The notes under the pieces are model-generated. The model worked only from the letters and a program-made list of their open reading frames with translations. It was not told the DNA's origin and did no database searches. From Deltaproteobacteria bacterium (GTDB taxonomy: Bacteria; Desulfobacterota; Desulfobaccia; Desulfobaccales; 0-14-0-80-60-11), in the NCBI GenBank assembly GCA_021813445.1, contig JAKAKP010000072.1, positions 1 through 64,000 on the forward strand: 64,000 bases of DNA, given 5' to 3'. The stretch's first letter is position 1; the number at the start of each line of letters is the position of its first letter. The position numbers were made by a program, and so were the translations under genes. Shown one piece after another: positions 49,795 through 57,639 of this stretch.

Positions 49795-51471
49795 ATGCTG
49801 ATCCCGGTTATTCCCATAGCCTCAGGCAAGAAAGGGCCGCCTTTCGTCAAGGATTGGCCGCACGCCTCCTTGGAAGCCCTGGAAGAGGCCATGGAAAAGT
49901 ACTCGGGATGCAATCTGGCCCTGAGGCTTGACCGGTACCTGGCCCTCGATCCGGATGACCAGGAGGCCGCAAAGTTCCTGGTGAAGCTGGAAAGGGAGGG
50001 GAAGCTCCCTCCCACCGTGGCCTGGGAGACCTGGCGGGGCATGATCATCCGGTTGTACCGACGCCCTGACGGGCTGGAGCCGGTCAAGCCTAACGGCTCC
50101 GGGATGAAACTGGAAATCCGCACCAGCCCGGGCCAGTACGTGCTCATCCCCGACAGCATCGTCAACGGCAAGAAGTACCGCTGGCTGCCCAACGCGGGGC
50201 CGGCGGGCATCGAAGTGGCGGAATTGCCCGAGGCGACCCTCAGTTTCATCAGAGGTGTCCTGGTCCGGCACGGTGAAGCGAAACCGACGTCTTCTACATC
50301 AGCTTCGCCCTGGGCTGAACTTTGGCAGGGTCTGCCCAAGGGCAGCCGAAACAATGCCGCGGCCAAGCTGGCCGGCCGTCTCCTGGGGCGGGGGATTAGT
50401 GGCGATGAGGCCCTGGAAATCCTGCGGGCCTGGAACGCCAATAACAATCCGCCGCTTGCGGAAGCGGAGCTGGTTCGCACCCTCCAGTCCATTGCCAAGG
50501 CGGAAGAGCGCAAGGGGAAAAAAGACGATGTCCCCATGGTCCTGACCGCCACCCAGTTGCTCGCCCGGACCCTGCAAAAACCCCCGGAGATCATCGGCGA
50601 AGGGATTTTCCCCGAGGGCACCGGCATGATCGTCACCGGGGAAAGCGGGGTCGGCAAGTCGCTGTTGACCCTGGAGATGGCGGTGCGGCTCAGCCACGGC
50701 ATCGAGTTGTGGGGCCTGGAGGTTCCCCGCCCCCGCCGGATTTTGATGGTGCAGTCCGAAAACCCGCTGCACTCCGTGCAATTCCGGCTGCGCCGCATCC
50801 TCGTCGGCCTGGAAGTCCAGGGAGCTCCCAATGTCATGCTGGTGGACCCGGCCTTCAGAATCGACCTGGCCAACCGCAAGAGCCTCCAAGACCTGAAAAC
50901 CATCCTGGAAAATAGCCGGGCGGAGGTGGCGATCCTCGATCCTTTGAGCTCATACCACCGCACCAACGAAAACGACAACGTGGCCATGCGGGGGCTTCTG
51001 GACAATCTCACGCATCTGTCCCGGCTGACCGGCTGCGCCTGGATCGTGGTGCACCATCACGGCAAACCCCAAGACGGCACCCGCGATATCTGGCAGTACC
51101 GAGGGGCTTCCAGTATCAGGGATTGGGCCGACACCATGATCGCGCTAATGAACAAAAAGGGGATGGATAAGCAGATTCTGCGGCTCATGCGGTTCGACAA
51201 GATCAGGAACGGCCCGGACCGCCCGGCCATCCTGCTGGACCGGAACCAGAACTTCATCCACTGGCCGACCCAGGAAGACGTCCTGGTGCCCCACACCCTG
51301 GTGGTGGCCACCCTGGAAGAGATGGGCGGCGAGGCCAAGAGCCAACGGGCCTTGAGTGAAGAGATCAGCAAACGCGCCGGTTGCAGCCTGTCCACGGCCA
51401 GGCGCGGCGTAGAAAACGCCATGAACACCTGGATTGTGCTCAAAGGCGGGAAGGTCTTGATTAAACAATGA
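49795..51471 (+). CDS. Primase-polymerase/RepA-like helicase fusion
   Basis: 558 residues. The N-terminal ~170 residues fit a bifunctional primase-polymerase domain ('GCNLALRLDRYLALDPDDQEAAKF', with the D-x-D-type acids). Residues ~270-480 form a RepA/AAA_25-type hexameric helicase: Walker A 'GESGVGKSLLTLEMA', Walker B 'VAILDPLSSYH', and 'WIVVHHHGKPQDG'. The C-terminal ~70 residues look like a winged helix ('SQRALSEEISKRAGCSLSTARRGVENA'). This is a self-sufficient initiation module of phages and plasmids. A cluster of iterons lies directly downstream. Confidence 0.88.
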   Translation: MLIPVIPIASGKKGPPFVKDWPHASLEALEEAMEKYSGCNLALRLDRYLALDPDDQEAAKFLVKLEREGKLPPTVAWETWRGMIIRLYRRPDGLEPVKPNGSGMKLEIRTSPGQYVLIPDSIVNGKKYRWLPNAGPAGIEVAELPEATLSFIRGVLVRHGEAKPTSSTSASPWAELWQGLPKGSRNNAAAKLAGRLLGRGISGDEALEILRAWNANNNPPLAEAELVRTLQSIAKAEERKGKKDDVPMVLTATQLLARTLQKPPEIIGEGIFPEGTGMIVTGESGVGKSLLTLEMAVRLSHGIELWGLEVPRPRRILMVQSENPLHSVQFRLRRILVGLEVQGAPNVMLVDPAFRIDLANRKSLQDLKTILENSRAEVAILDPLSSYHRTNENDNVAMRGLLDNLTHLSRLTGCAWIVVHHHGKPQDGTRDIWQYRGASSIRDWADTMIALMNKKGMDKQILRLMRFDKIRNGPDRPAILLDRNQNFIHWPTQEDVLVPHTLVVATLEEMGGEAKSQRALSEEISKRAGCSLSTARRGVENAMNTWIVLKGGKVLIKQ

Positions 51472-52010
51472 AAACGGAACAGTGGCTCAGGAATGGAAAA
51501 CTGGCTCATGGCTCCGAGAGCCAGGGAAAGTATGCAATTTCATTGGATAAACCGGTAATTGCCGGGAAATCTGGTTCACCGGTAAATGAGCCAAACCCGA
51601 AAGTGGCTCATTGGCTCATGAGCCATTTTTTGGCTCACGGTCAAATGAGCCACGCAAGTATTGAATATCTCGGAAGATTCCGGGTGGCTCACGGGTTTTC
51701 TGGCTCACGGCCAAATGAGCCAAGGAAAATCAACTACTTAGGGGTGGCTCAGGTCCTCCCTATATATAGGGCTATATATATGAGCCACTATCAGGGAAGC
51801 CATGGTCGAACTCTACCATTGGGGGCTGGGCAAGTGGTTGAATGCCCGAACTGGACGCCCAGGGAGCCGGGGTTGTTTGAGCCACCCGGCGGGCCGGTCT
51901 GCCGTTACTACCTGGGCGGCGTGGCCTGCTCCCGGAGAGACACTTTCATGTGCGACACCGAAGGGAAGAAATCCCGGAATGCGGAGGCGAGCGATGTTGG
52001 AAAGCTTTAA
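51468..52010 (+). CDS. Hypothetical protein whose 5' half overlaps the iterons
   Basis: 180-codon frame starting in a 4-nt overlap with the primase gene (ATGA). The first ~105 codons run through the TGGCTCA/TGAGCCA iterons and give repetitive residues (AHG, MSH, NEP), so they may not be a real protein. The last ~75 residues look genuine: 'ECPNWTPREPGLFEPPGGPVCRYYLGGVACSRRDTFMCDTE', a Cys-rich pattern with four Cys. A start at ATG 51780 (MSHYQGSHGRT...) would give about 76 residues and is my alternative. Function unknown. Confidence 0.5.
   Translation: MKTEQWLRNGKLAHGSESQGKYAISLDKPVIAGKSGSPVNEPNPKVAHWLMSHFLAHGQMSHASIEYLGRFRVAHGFSGSRPNEPRKINYLGVAQVLPIYRAIYMSHYQGSHGRTLPLGAGQVVECPNWTPREPGLFEPPGGPVCRYYLGGVACSRRDTFMCDTEGKKSRNAEASDVGKL
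51483..51787. repeat. Iteron cluster, candidate replication origin
   Basis: Thirteen exact copies of TGGCTCA in either orientation, plus one variant, in 305 nt. Several form inverted pairs: TGGCTCATGAGCCA (51612-51625) and two copies of TGGCTCACGG[TC]CAAATGAGCCA (51631 and 51701). The cluster ends at an AT-rich palindrome CCCTATATATAGGG (51758-51771). It sits right after a primase-helicase gene, as expected for an iteron-type origin. Confidence 0.8.
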
Positions 52011-52152
52011 GCTGGCCTTCGCTGCGGGCTGGGGCGTCATAGCGGCAGGATTGTCGTTTCTCCTGCTCGTGGGGGCTTGGGACTGGCTTCAGGAACTACT
52101 GGGCAGGATCAGCCTGCTGCTGCGGCAGTCCAGGAAGGATCGGGGCCGATGA
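51994..52152 (+). CDS. Small single-TM membrane protein (52 aa)
   Basis: MLESFKLAFAAGWGVIAAG then 'LSFLLLVGAWDWLQELLGRISLLLRQSRKDRGR'. One hydrophobic helix followed by a basic tail. GCGGAGGCGAGCG precedes the ATG and the stop overlaps the start of the RuvC-like gene. The position among phage genes does not fit a holin in a lysis cassette. Function unknown. Confidence 0.6.
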   Translation: MLESFKLAFAAGWGVIAAGLSFLLLVGAWDWLQELLGRISLLLRQSRKDRGR

Positions 52153-52640
52153 GAGATTGCTACCTGGGCATCGACCCCGGCATGAACGGGGGCTGGGGCA
52201 TCCTGGATGGCCGGGGTGGGCTTGTGGCCTGTGGGTCCTGGCCGGCCTGGAAGGATATCCTGGCCCATCGGGAGTTAATCAAGTCCGCGGCCATCGAGCG
52301 TATCCAGGTGCGCCAGGACACCACCAGGCAACATGCCTTCCGGCTGGCCACCCTGGTGGAGAATTTCGGGGTCTGGCAGGGACTGTGCCTGGCCTGGGAG
52401 ATTCCCGAGGTTAAGATCGTACATCCCCGGACCTGGCAGGCGCATTTCCACCTGGAGATCGGGGGGCACTTGGGCCAGGCCATGACCAAAGCCCAAATGG
52501 TGCTGGCAAAAAAAAGATTGGTGCTGGGTATGGCCCGGAGGCTGTGGCCCGAAGCGCCAATCAACCGGCAGAAGGATGATGGTATCGCCGCCGGGTTGCT
52601 GCTGGCGGAGTATCTCAAACAAACCTGGGGAAGGGTGTGA
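52149..52640 (+). CDS. RuvC-like Holliday junction resolvase
   Basis: 163 residues from ATG 52149. The RNase H-like start 'CYLGIDPGMNGGWGILD' has the catalytic Asp of RuvC-type resolvases (GIDPGxxxxG), 'LAWEIPEVKIVHPRTWQ' provides the second block, and 'KDDGIAAGLLLAEYL' the C-terminal acids (DDxxAAxLLA). Phage RuvC-like enzymes resolve branched DNA before packaging. It overlaps the preceding small membrane protein by 4 nt. Confidence 0.85.
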   Translation: MRDCYLGIDPGMNGGWGILDGRGGLVACGSWPAWKDILAHRELIKSAAIERIQVRQDTTRQHAFRLATLVENFGVWQGLCLAWEIPEVKIVHPRTWQAHFHLEIGGHLGQAMTKAQMVLAKKRLVLGMARRLWPEAPINRQKDDGIAAGLLLAEYLKQTWGRV

Positions 52641-52641
52641 A

Positions 52642-52878
52642 ATGGAAGAAGAAAGCTTCATCGATCCCGGCGCCGTCAAAGAAGCAGAGGCTCTCGCCAG
52701 CCATCCCCTGAAGGTGGAGTTCTTCCGGGGCATCAAGGGCATCGCCGCCTTCTTGGAGCTACACCCGCAGACTACTTTGAGGCTGCTCAAGGCGGGGAGG
52801 ATTCCGGCCAAGAAGGACCAGTCGGGACGCTGGGTGCTGTGCAATCTGGACTACTACCTGAGCCTGAGGAAGCTATGA
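52642..52878 (+). CDS. Helix-turn-helix (excisionase-like) DNA-binding protein
   Basis: 78 residues from ATG 52642. The core 'GIKGIAAFLELHPQTTLRLLKAGRIPAKKDQSGRWVLCNLDYYLS' is the MerR/Xis-like winged helix (HTH_17 type) that reads 'IAxxLxxxxxTxxxxxxxGxIPAxKxGxxW'. Probably a phage regulator or recombination directionality factor; no integrase is in the window. ATGA overlap with the next gene. Confidence 0.8.
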   Translation: MEEESFIDPGAVKEAEALASHPLKVEFFRGIKGIAAFLELHPQTTLRLLKAGRIPAKKDQSGRWVLCNLDYYLSLRKL

Positions 52879-53405
52879 GCGTTGATCCGAAAAATTACGC
52901 CGGGGTCCAGTGGGGGCTGGGACGTCCGTCGGTCATCCTGGTGGGCAGCTATGAGCCTCTGCCTGCTGACAACCTGGTTCTGCTCCAGGAGTTTTACAAG
53001 CGCGGCGTCTATCTCCCGGAGATGGTCCGGGTGGCCCAGGAACTGGCTAAGGAATTCGGGATCAGGAAGTTTTTTTGCGACCCGTCGGAGCCCCGCTTCA
53101 TCGACCGGCTGAAGAAGGAACGCCTGTGGGCGGTTGCGGTCACCGATGAAGAGAACGCCGGGGCCAACCTGATCGCCGAACGCCTGGAAAACGCCAGGGC
53201 CAAGAGGCCTGGCAGCCTGGTGCTGTCCTGCCAGTGCCGGGAACTGATCAAAGAGTTTCAACGGGCGCACCTGCCGGAGTTTAAGCCGGACAAGCCCTAC
53301 CGGGACCGGCCGGTGCCCGTCTATAACTACGCCCTGGCCGCCCTGCGGTTCATGGTCCTGGGATTATCCTACGAGGCCACGCCAAGGGTGCGCTGGCTGG
53401 CATGA
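52875..53405 (+). CDS. Terminase nuclease-domain paralogue lacking catalytic Asp residues
   Basis: 176 residues from ATG 52875, which overlaps the previous stop. It has the layout of the C-terminal RNase H-like nuclease of terminase large subunits: an opening strand 'YAGVQWGLGRPSVILVG', then 'FFCDPSEPRFIDRLKKE', 'LVLSCQCRELIKEFQRAHL', and the end 'VYNYALAALRFMV'. In the normal domain the first strand carries Asp (D-x-G) and the end reads HAxDALRY. Here these are Gln and Ala, while the middle Asp of CDPS is kept. The paralogue at 56881 retains all three. It may be a non-catalytic accessory. Confidence 0.7.
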   Translation: MSVDPKNYAGVQWGLGRPSVILVGSYEPLPADNLVLLQEFYKRGVYLPEMVRVAQELAKEFGIRKFFCDPSEPRFIDRLKKERLWAVAVTDEENAGANLIAERLENARAKRPGSLVLSCQCRELIKEFQRAHLPEFKPDKPYRDRPVPVYNYALAALRFMVLGLSYEATPRVRWLA

Positions 53406-53415
53406 TGGAGGAACG

Positions 53416-53778
53416 ATGTTGAACAGAGTGATGTTGATCGGCCACCTGGGAGGTGACCCGGAGGTCCGCTACACCGCCAGCGGCAAGCCGGTGGCCAACT
53501 TCAGCCTGGCCACCACCGAGAGGTTCACCGACAAGACTTCGGGAGAGCGCCGGGAAGAGACCCAGTGGCACCGGATCGTGGCCTGGGGGAAGCTGGCCGA
53601 GATTTGCAGCCAGTACCTGCACAAGGGGAGCCGCATCTACTTGGAAGGCAAGCTGGTTTACCGGAAGTGGGAGGACAACTCCGGGGTGAGCCGCACTTCC
53701 GCCGATATCCGCCTGGATTCCCTGGTGATGCTGGATAACAAGCGGGCAGAAGGCTCCGCAGATGACGTGCCGTTTTAA
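53416..53778 (+). CDS. ssb: Single-stranded DNA-binding protein
   Basis: 120 residues with an OB fold: 'MLNRVMLIGHLGGDPEVRYTASGKPVANFSLATTERF', 'THWHRIVAWGKLAEI'-type block and 'YLHKGSRIYLEGKLVYRKWEDNSG'. The acidic C-terminal tip ends DDVPF, the Ssb interaction tail. Shorter than host SSB (~170 aa) because the linker is minimal. Part of the phage replication genes; the ATG follows GGAGGAACG. Confidence 0.95.
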   Translation: MLNRVMLIGHLGGDPEVRYTASGKPVANFSLATTERFTDKTSGERREETQWHRIVAWGKLAEICSQYLHKGSRIYLEGKLVYRKWEDNSGVSRTSADIRLDSLVMLDNKRAEGSADDVPF

Positions 53779-53787
53779 GGAACCGAG

Positions 53788-54168
53788 ATGATTTTTACCA
53801 GCAACTTCAAGATCGCCGGGCACCTGTCCCAGGCCGTGGCCATCTCGCAGGGTATTCCCCGGGGCTGGCAGGGGCGGAGATACAAACCTCTGGCTCCGCC
53901 CTGGAGCCTGGTGAAGCTTACGGACAACGCCCAGTTCATCAAGCTTTATAAGGCCCAGGTCCTGGACCGGCTGGATGCTGCCCAGGTTCTCAGCGACCTG
54001 GGTGGAGATAACCTCATCCTCCTATGTTGGGAGGCTCCCGGGGAGTTTTGCCACCGCCGGGTGGTGGCCGCCTGGCTGCAAAAAGAGGTGGGAGTCCAGG
54101 TGGACGAGTTCAACCCCAAGCTCAAACGCCATGCTGCATGGCTGCGAGAAATACAAGAGAGGAGATAG
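53788..54168 (+). CDS. DUF488-like protein
   Basis: 126 residues. The recognisable part is 'GDNLILLCWEAPGEFCHRRVVAAWLQKEVGVQVDEF', matching the LLCxE...CHRxxVAxxL motif of DUF488 proteins. The N-terminus ('IFTSNFKIAGHLSQAVAISQGIPRGW') fits as well. The function is not known. It lies between SSB and two further phage genes. Confidence 0.75.
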   Translation: MIFTSNFKIAGHLSQAVAISQGIPRGWQGRRYKPLAPPWSLVKLTDNAQFIKLYKAQVLDRLDAAQVLSDLGGDNLILLCWEAPGEFCHRRVVAAWLQKEVGVQVDEFNPKLKRHAAWLREIQERR

Positions 54169-54171
54169 ACG

Positions 54172-54438
54172 ATGCTTGAAATGACTGATCAAAAATACGC
54201 CGCCGAGATGCGCTGCAAGGTGGCCATCAACCGGCCGGGCGTGGAGGCGCCCGAACTGAAACCGGCCCGCTTGCACGTGGCTGCCCATGACGGCCAAGTG
54301 GATCTCAGCCTGGCCATCGGCGACGGCACCGCGGCAGACGCGGCCGGCCTGGGAGAAATCGAAATCAGCTTTGCCCCGGAAGGCTTGAAGCTGCTCCAGA
54401 CCGCCCTGAAGAAGGCGGGAGCGGCGTTGAAGAAATAG
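54172..54438 (+). CDS. Phage hypothetical protein (88 aa)
   Basis: No family recognised. It has a beta-rich centre ('KPARLHVAAHDGQVDLSLAIGDGTAADAAG') and a C-terminal amphipathic helix ('EGLKLLQTALKKAGAALKK'). It is 3 nt after the DUF488-like gene and 1 nt before the modification-type protein, with AGAGGAGATAGACG before the ATG. Confidence 0.6.
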   Translation: MLEMTDQKYAAEMRCKVAINRPGVEAPELKPARLHVAAHDGQVDLSLAIGDGTAADAAGLGEIEISFAPEGLKLLQTALKKAGAALKK

Positions 54439-54439
54439 C

Positions 54440-55738
54440 ATGAGCTTCGTTGGCTCCATAAACGCCGAAACCCGCCGCTGGCTGGGCAACCAGGGCCATG
54501 CCTTCGATGGCCGGGAGGTCTACGTGGGCTGCTCCGGGGCTTTCACTGTGGAGCAGATTCTCTCCCGGTATGCTCCCAAGGCCAGGATTTGGGGGAATGA
54601 CGTTTCCCTTTACTCCTCGGTCCTGGGGGCATACCTGGCCGGGCAGAACTTCGAACTGAGAATCAAGGAAGAGGCTTTCGAATGGGCGGAATCCTCCCTT
54701 GGCGACGTGGAAGCCAAAGCCGCGACCATCATGGTGCTCCTGGAGGCCCTGAAATACGAGAAGGCAAACAACCTCTTCAAGGCCCGGCATTGGGCCCACT
54801 ACCTGAACAACTTCGAGGGCTTCCACCAGGCCACGGTTGCCAGGCTCCGGGAACGCAAAAAGGAGGTCCGGCTGGAAGCTTACACCAGCCAGGACATCTT
54901 CGACCTTTTGGATGAGATACCCCAGGACGCGGTGGCCGTTGCTTTTCTTCCCACCTATGCCGGTGGCTACGAGCGCATGTTCAAGCGCCTGGAGGAAATC
55001 TTCGACTGGGACCGGCCTCCTTACGGGTTGATCGATGCCGAACGCAAGGCCGCCATCCTGGAGAAGATGAAGACCCGGGACTACCTCTACCTGGACGACC
55101 GGGTGGTGGAGGGCCTGCCCATGGTGGCCGTGGTGCGGAAAGCCCGGATGAAGCCGGTCTATGTCTACTCCAACATGGAGGCCTTACGCCGGGGAGTTTT
55201 GAGGCAACAGCGGCATGCCGAGTTCGTGCCCTTCACCCGTCTGTCAGATGAAGACGTAATCACCAAAGAGTCCCAGCTAACCCTGATCCCCACCAGCAAC
55301 CGGGTGGTGAACTACTATCGGGACGTGTACCTCTCCAAGGGCGTAGGCATCCCGGCAGACGGCGAGGTTCCGATGGTGGCCGCGGTGGACGGCAAGGTCT
55401 TCGGGTTCCTGATCTACTCCCGGATGCAGGGTGGGGGCGACGTGTACCTGCTGGCCGACTTCGTGGTCAACTCGGGGCGCTATCGGCGCCTGGCCAAGCT
55501 CCTGGTTCTGGTGACACAGACCAGGGAAGTACGGAAACTGCTGGAAGAGAAGTTCCTGCTGGAAATCTCCAGGTGTCGCACCATGGTCTTCACCGACAAA
55601 CCGGTGTCCATGAAGTACCGGGGCTTATATAAGCTGGCCCGGCGGGACCCGGCCAAGCTGGTCTACGAAACCGGGATGGGCATCCTGGATTTAAAAGAGG
55701 TGATCCCCTTATGGCTGAAGAAATACGAGAAGCCCTGA
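54440..55738 (+). CDS. Putative phage DNA methyltransferase/antirestriction protein with acetyltransferase-like C-terminus
   Basis: 432 residues. The N-terminal ~250 residues resemble a SAM-dependent adenine methyltransferase: 'REVYVGCSGAFTVEQIL' (motif I-like), 'RIWGNDVSLYSSVLGAYLAG', and 'VAVAFLPTYAGGYERMFKRL' where the catalytic DPPY-type loop would be. The C-terminal ~150 residues ('GEVPMVAAVDGKVFGFLIYSRMQGGGDVYLLADFVV') look like a GNAT fold, as in Mom-type base modification proteins. Phages carry such proteins against restriction. Annotation is from pattern memory and tentative. It overlaps the ParB-like gene by 28 nt. Confidence 0.6.
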   Translation: MSFVGSINAETRRWLGNQGHAFDGREVYVGCSGAFTVEQILSRYAPKARIWGNDVSLYSSVLGAYLAGQNFELRIKEEAFEWAESSLGDVEAKAATIMVLLEALKYEKANNLFKARHWAHYLNNFEGFHQATVARLRERKKEVRLEAYTSQDIFDLLDEIPQDAVAVAFLPTYAGGYERMFKRLEEIFDWDRPPYGLIDAERKAAILEKMKTRDYLYLDDRVVEGLPMVAVVRKARMKPVYVYSNMEALRRGVLRQQRHAEFVPFTRLSDEDVITKESQLTLIPTSNRVVNYYRDVYLSKGVGIPADGEVPMVAAVDGKVFGFLIYSRMQGGGDVYLLADFVVNSGRYRRLAKLLVLVTQTREVRKLLEEKFLLEISRCRTMVFTDKPVSMKYRGLYKLARRDPAKLVYETGMGILDLKEVIPLWLKKYEKP

Positions 55739-56508
55739 GCCTGCTCAACGAGAAGCTGTCGGGCCTGTTTCCTTACCGCCTGGAACTGGCGGCGCCGGAT
55801 GAACTCGGGCTCCTGGAGAAGAATGCCCGCTACATGAAGGCGGAGCAGTTCCAGAACCTGGTGGAGAACGTCAAGAAGGACGGCAACCTGTCCTCCCTGC
55901 CTCTGTGTTACCGGGAGAAAGACGGAAAGCTCCGGGTGCTTTCGGGCAACCACCGGGTCATGGCGGCCCGGCAGGCCGGGGTGGAGCAGGTCCTGGTGCT
56001 GGTGATCGCAGACGAAAAAGACGTGGACGAGCGTCTGGCCATACAGCTTTCCCACAACGCCATCGCCGGCCAGGACGACCTGGTGATCCTGAAGGATCTG
56101 TGGGAGAGCATCCAGGACGTGCAGGCCCGGATGTATGCCGGGCTGGACTCCGACACCTTGAAAGCCCTGGAAGGCATCCAGTTTGCGGCCATCAGCGAGC
56201 AGCGCCTGCGCTACAAGCTGACCAACTTCCTATTCCTGCCGGAGGAACTCCTGGATCTGGACCAGCTTCTGAAAGAGACGGCTGCGGCCTTTGCCGGGGA
56301 TGTGGTGTACCTGGCCAACCTCAACACCTATGACGCCTTCTTCGAGCTCATCGTGCGCATCAAGAAGCGCTGCCAGATCAAGAACTCCGCCGCGGCTTTT
56401 CTGAAATTGATGGAGTTGGCCAGGATCGGGCTGGAGCAACTCAAAGAAGAGGAAGCCCAGCAAGACGAAGAGGGTTCCCCAAAGGAGGTCTCCCATGGGA
56501 TGGGCTGA
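55711..56508 (+). CDS. ParB/Srx-like nuclease-domain protein
   Basis: 265 residues. The ParB-N signature is 'LAAPDELGLLEKNARYMKAEQFQNLVENVKKDG' followed by 'LRVLSGNHRVMAARQAGVEQV' (GxHRxxAxxxxG). The C-terminal half is helical and ends in an acidic Glu-rich tail. In phages these proteins typically accompany DNA methyltransferase or Mom-like genes, as here. Its actual role (ATPase, nuclease or modification cofactor) is unknown. AGAGGTGATCCCCTT precedes the ATG. Confidence 0.8.
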   Translation: MAEEIREALSLLNEKLSGLFPYRLELAAPDELGLLEKNARYMKAEQFQNLVENVKKDGNLSSLPLCYREKDGKLRVLSGNHRVMAARQAGVEQVLVLVIADEKDVDERLAIQLSHNAIAGQDDLVILKDLWESIQDVQARMYAGLDSDTLKALEGIQFAAISEQRLRYKLTNFLFLPEELLDLDQLLKETAAAFAGDVVYLANLNTYDAFFELIVRIKKRCQIKNSAAAFLKLMELARIGLEQLKEEEAQQDEEGSPKEVSHGMG

Positions 56509-56884
56509 AGCGTTACTCCCCTACCGGGCTTCCGACGATCCCCAAGGCTTCCTGGGAGCGGCTCTGCTGGCCCAGGACCAGACCCTCTTCCGCCTGGCTG
56601 CCACCTGGCCCCGGGTCAAAAAGGTTCTGCCGCCCCCACCGGGGCTGGGAGAGGAGATCGACCTGGAGAAGATCTGGGAGCAGGTAAGGGTCGATTTCGA
56701 TGAGTGGGCCGAACTGGCCCAGGTGAGCACCCTGGTCGCCATCCGCGGGTTCCAGGTGTTGAAGAAGAACCTGATCATCTTTCCGCCAGATTCATTGTCC
56801 CACCAGGCCGAGGCGGTGCTCAAGAAAGAGGCGGCTGGACGATTTATGACCAAAATGGGCCTGAAAGCTGGAGACTTGAAATGA
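56495..56884 (+). CDS. Phage hypothetical protein (129 aa)
   Basis: No recognised family. Mostly helical: 'YRASDDPQGFLGAALLAQDQTLFRLAATWPRVKKVL' and 'WAELAQVSTLVAIRGFQVLKKNLIIFP'. It overlaps the ParB-like gene by 14 nt and the terminase nuclease gene by 4 nt. The position just upstream of a terminase module would suit a small terminase-associated or head protein, but that is only context. Confidence 0.6.
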   Translation: MGWAEALLPYRASDDPQGFLGAALLAQDQTLFRLAATWPRVKKVLPPPPGLGEEIDLEKIWEQVRVDFDEWAELAQVSTLVAIRGFQVLKKNLIIFPPDSLSHQAEAVLKKEAAGRFMTKMGLKAGDLK

Positions 56885-57375
56885 GCCTGGATTACAACCC
56901 GTCCTTGGAGCTGCACCTCTCGGTAGACCCTGGCTACACCAACCCTTTCGCCGGGCTCTGGATTCAGCCCATTGAGCGAAACGAGCGGGTCATTGTGCTG
57001 AGAGAGTACTACCAGCGCTATCGCACTACCCCGGAGAACGGCAAGGCGATGTTAGCAATTCACCAGGAGGTTGGCTATCAACCTCTTTCCCGAGGCTGGG
57101 GCGACCCGTCTAATCCCGAACGCCTCGCCCTGCTCTCGGAAATCTTCGGGGTGAAGTTCAAGGGACCCAGGTTGCCGGTGGAGGTAGGCCAGGACCTGGT
57201 CCGCCGCTGGTTGAAGGTCCGGCCCGACGGCAGGCCTGGCCTCCTGATCCATCACCGCTGCAAAAACCTGATCCGGGAGTTGACCGGATACCTGAAACAT
57301 GAACCTGGCCAGGGTGAGCACCATGCGGTGGACGCCTTGAGATACTTTTTCGCCGGCTGGGACGGCGCCAATTAA
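56881..57375 (+). CDS. Terminase large-subunit nuclease domain (separate gene)
   Basis: 164 residues from ATG 56881 (the track start at 56704 lies in another gene). RNase H-like terminase nuclease with all catalytic acids: 'LHLSVDPGYTNPFAGLWI' (first Asp), 'WGDPSNPERLALL' (second), and 'GEHHAVDALRYFFAGW' (third, HAVDALRY). Normally it is fused to an ATPase; here the ATPase is encoded 3.2 kb further on (60573..61511). It cuts concatemeric DNA during packaging. Confidence 0.85.
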   Translation: MSLDYNPSLELHLSVDPGYTNPFAGLWIQPIERNERVIVLREYYQRYRTTPENGKAMLAIHQEVGYQPLSRGWGDPSNPERLALLSEIFGVKFKGPRLPVEVGQDLVRRWLKVRPDGRPGLLIHHRCKNLIRELTGYLKHEPGQGEHHAVDALRYFFAGWDGAN

Positions 57376-57389
57376 CAGGAGGTAACGAG

Positions 57390-57548
57390 ATGAAAACCAT
57401 GCGGAAGGTTCTGGAAAATCTTGGGCTGGTCATGATCGGCGCGGCTCTCCTTATAGTAATCGGCGGCCTCTTTTACCTGGACTATTCAGCGTATCGCCAA
57501 CGGTTCCCCCAGGCGGCCGGCTGGACCTACCTGTTTAAAGGAAAGTAA
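57390..57548 (+). CDS. Small single-TM protein (52 aa)
   Basis: Too short for the ORF track. It reads MKTMRKVLENLGLVM then 'IGAALLIVIGGLFYLDYSAYRQRFPQAAGWTYLFKGK', with one hydrophobic helix. A strong AGGAGGTAACGAG site precedes the ATG. It could be a holin-like or membrane accessory protein; no evidence beyond the helix. A perfect palindrome GCGTCAA-T-TTGACGC follows at about 57595-57610. Confidence 0.7.
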   Translation: MKTMRKVLENLGLVMIGAALLIVIGGLFYLDYSAYRQRFPQAAGWTYLFKGK

Positions 57549-57639
57549 ATGAATTGTCCTTGCCCTTCGAGGACCTGTGAAATCATAAACCCCGGCGTCA
57601 ATTTGACGCTTAAATAAAAATAAAGAGGAAGGAAAGATC

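Noticed and set aside
49590-51011. 473-residue minus-strand ORF
   Set aside because: Antisense shadow of the primase-helicase gene, Ser/Arg-rich with no domains.
51483-51787. CRISPR array
   Set aside because: Repeats are 7-nt words in both orientations with irregular spacing; no uniform repeat-spacer structure. No CRISPR array or cas gene was seen elsewhere in the window.
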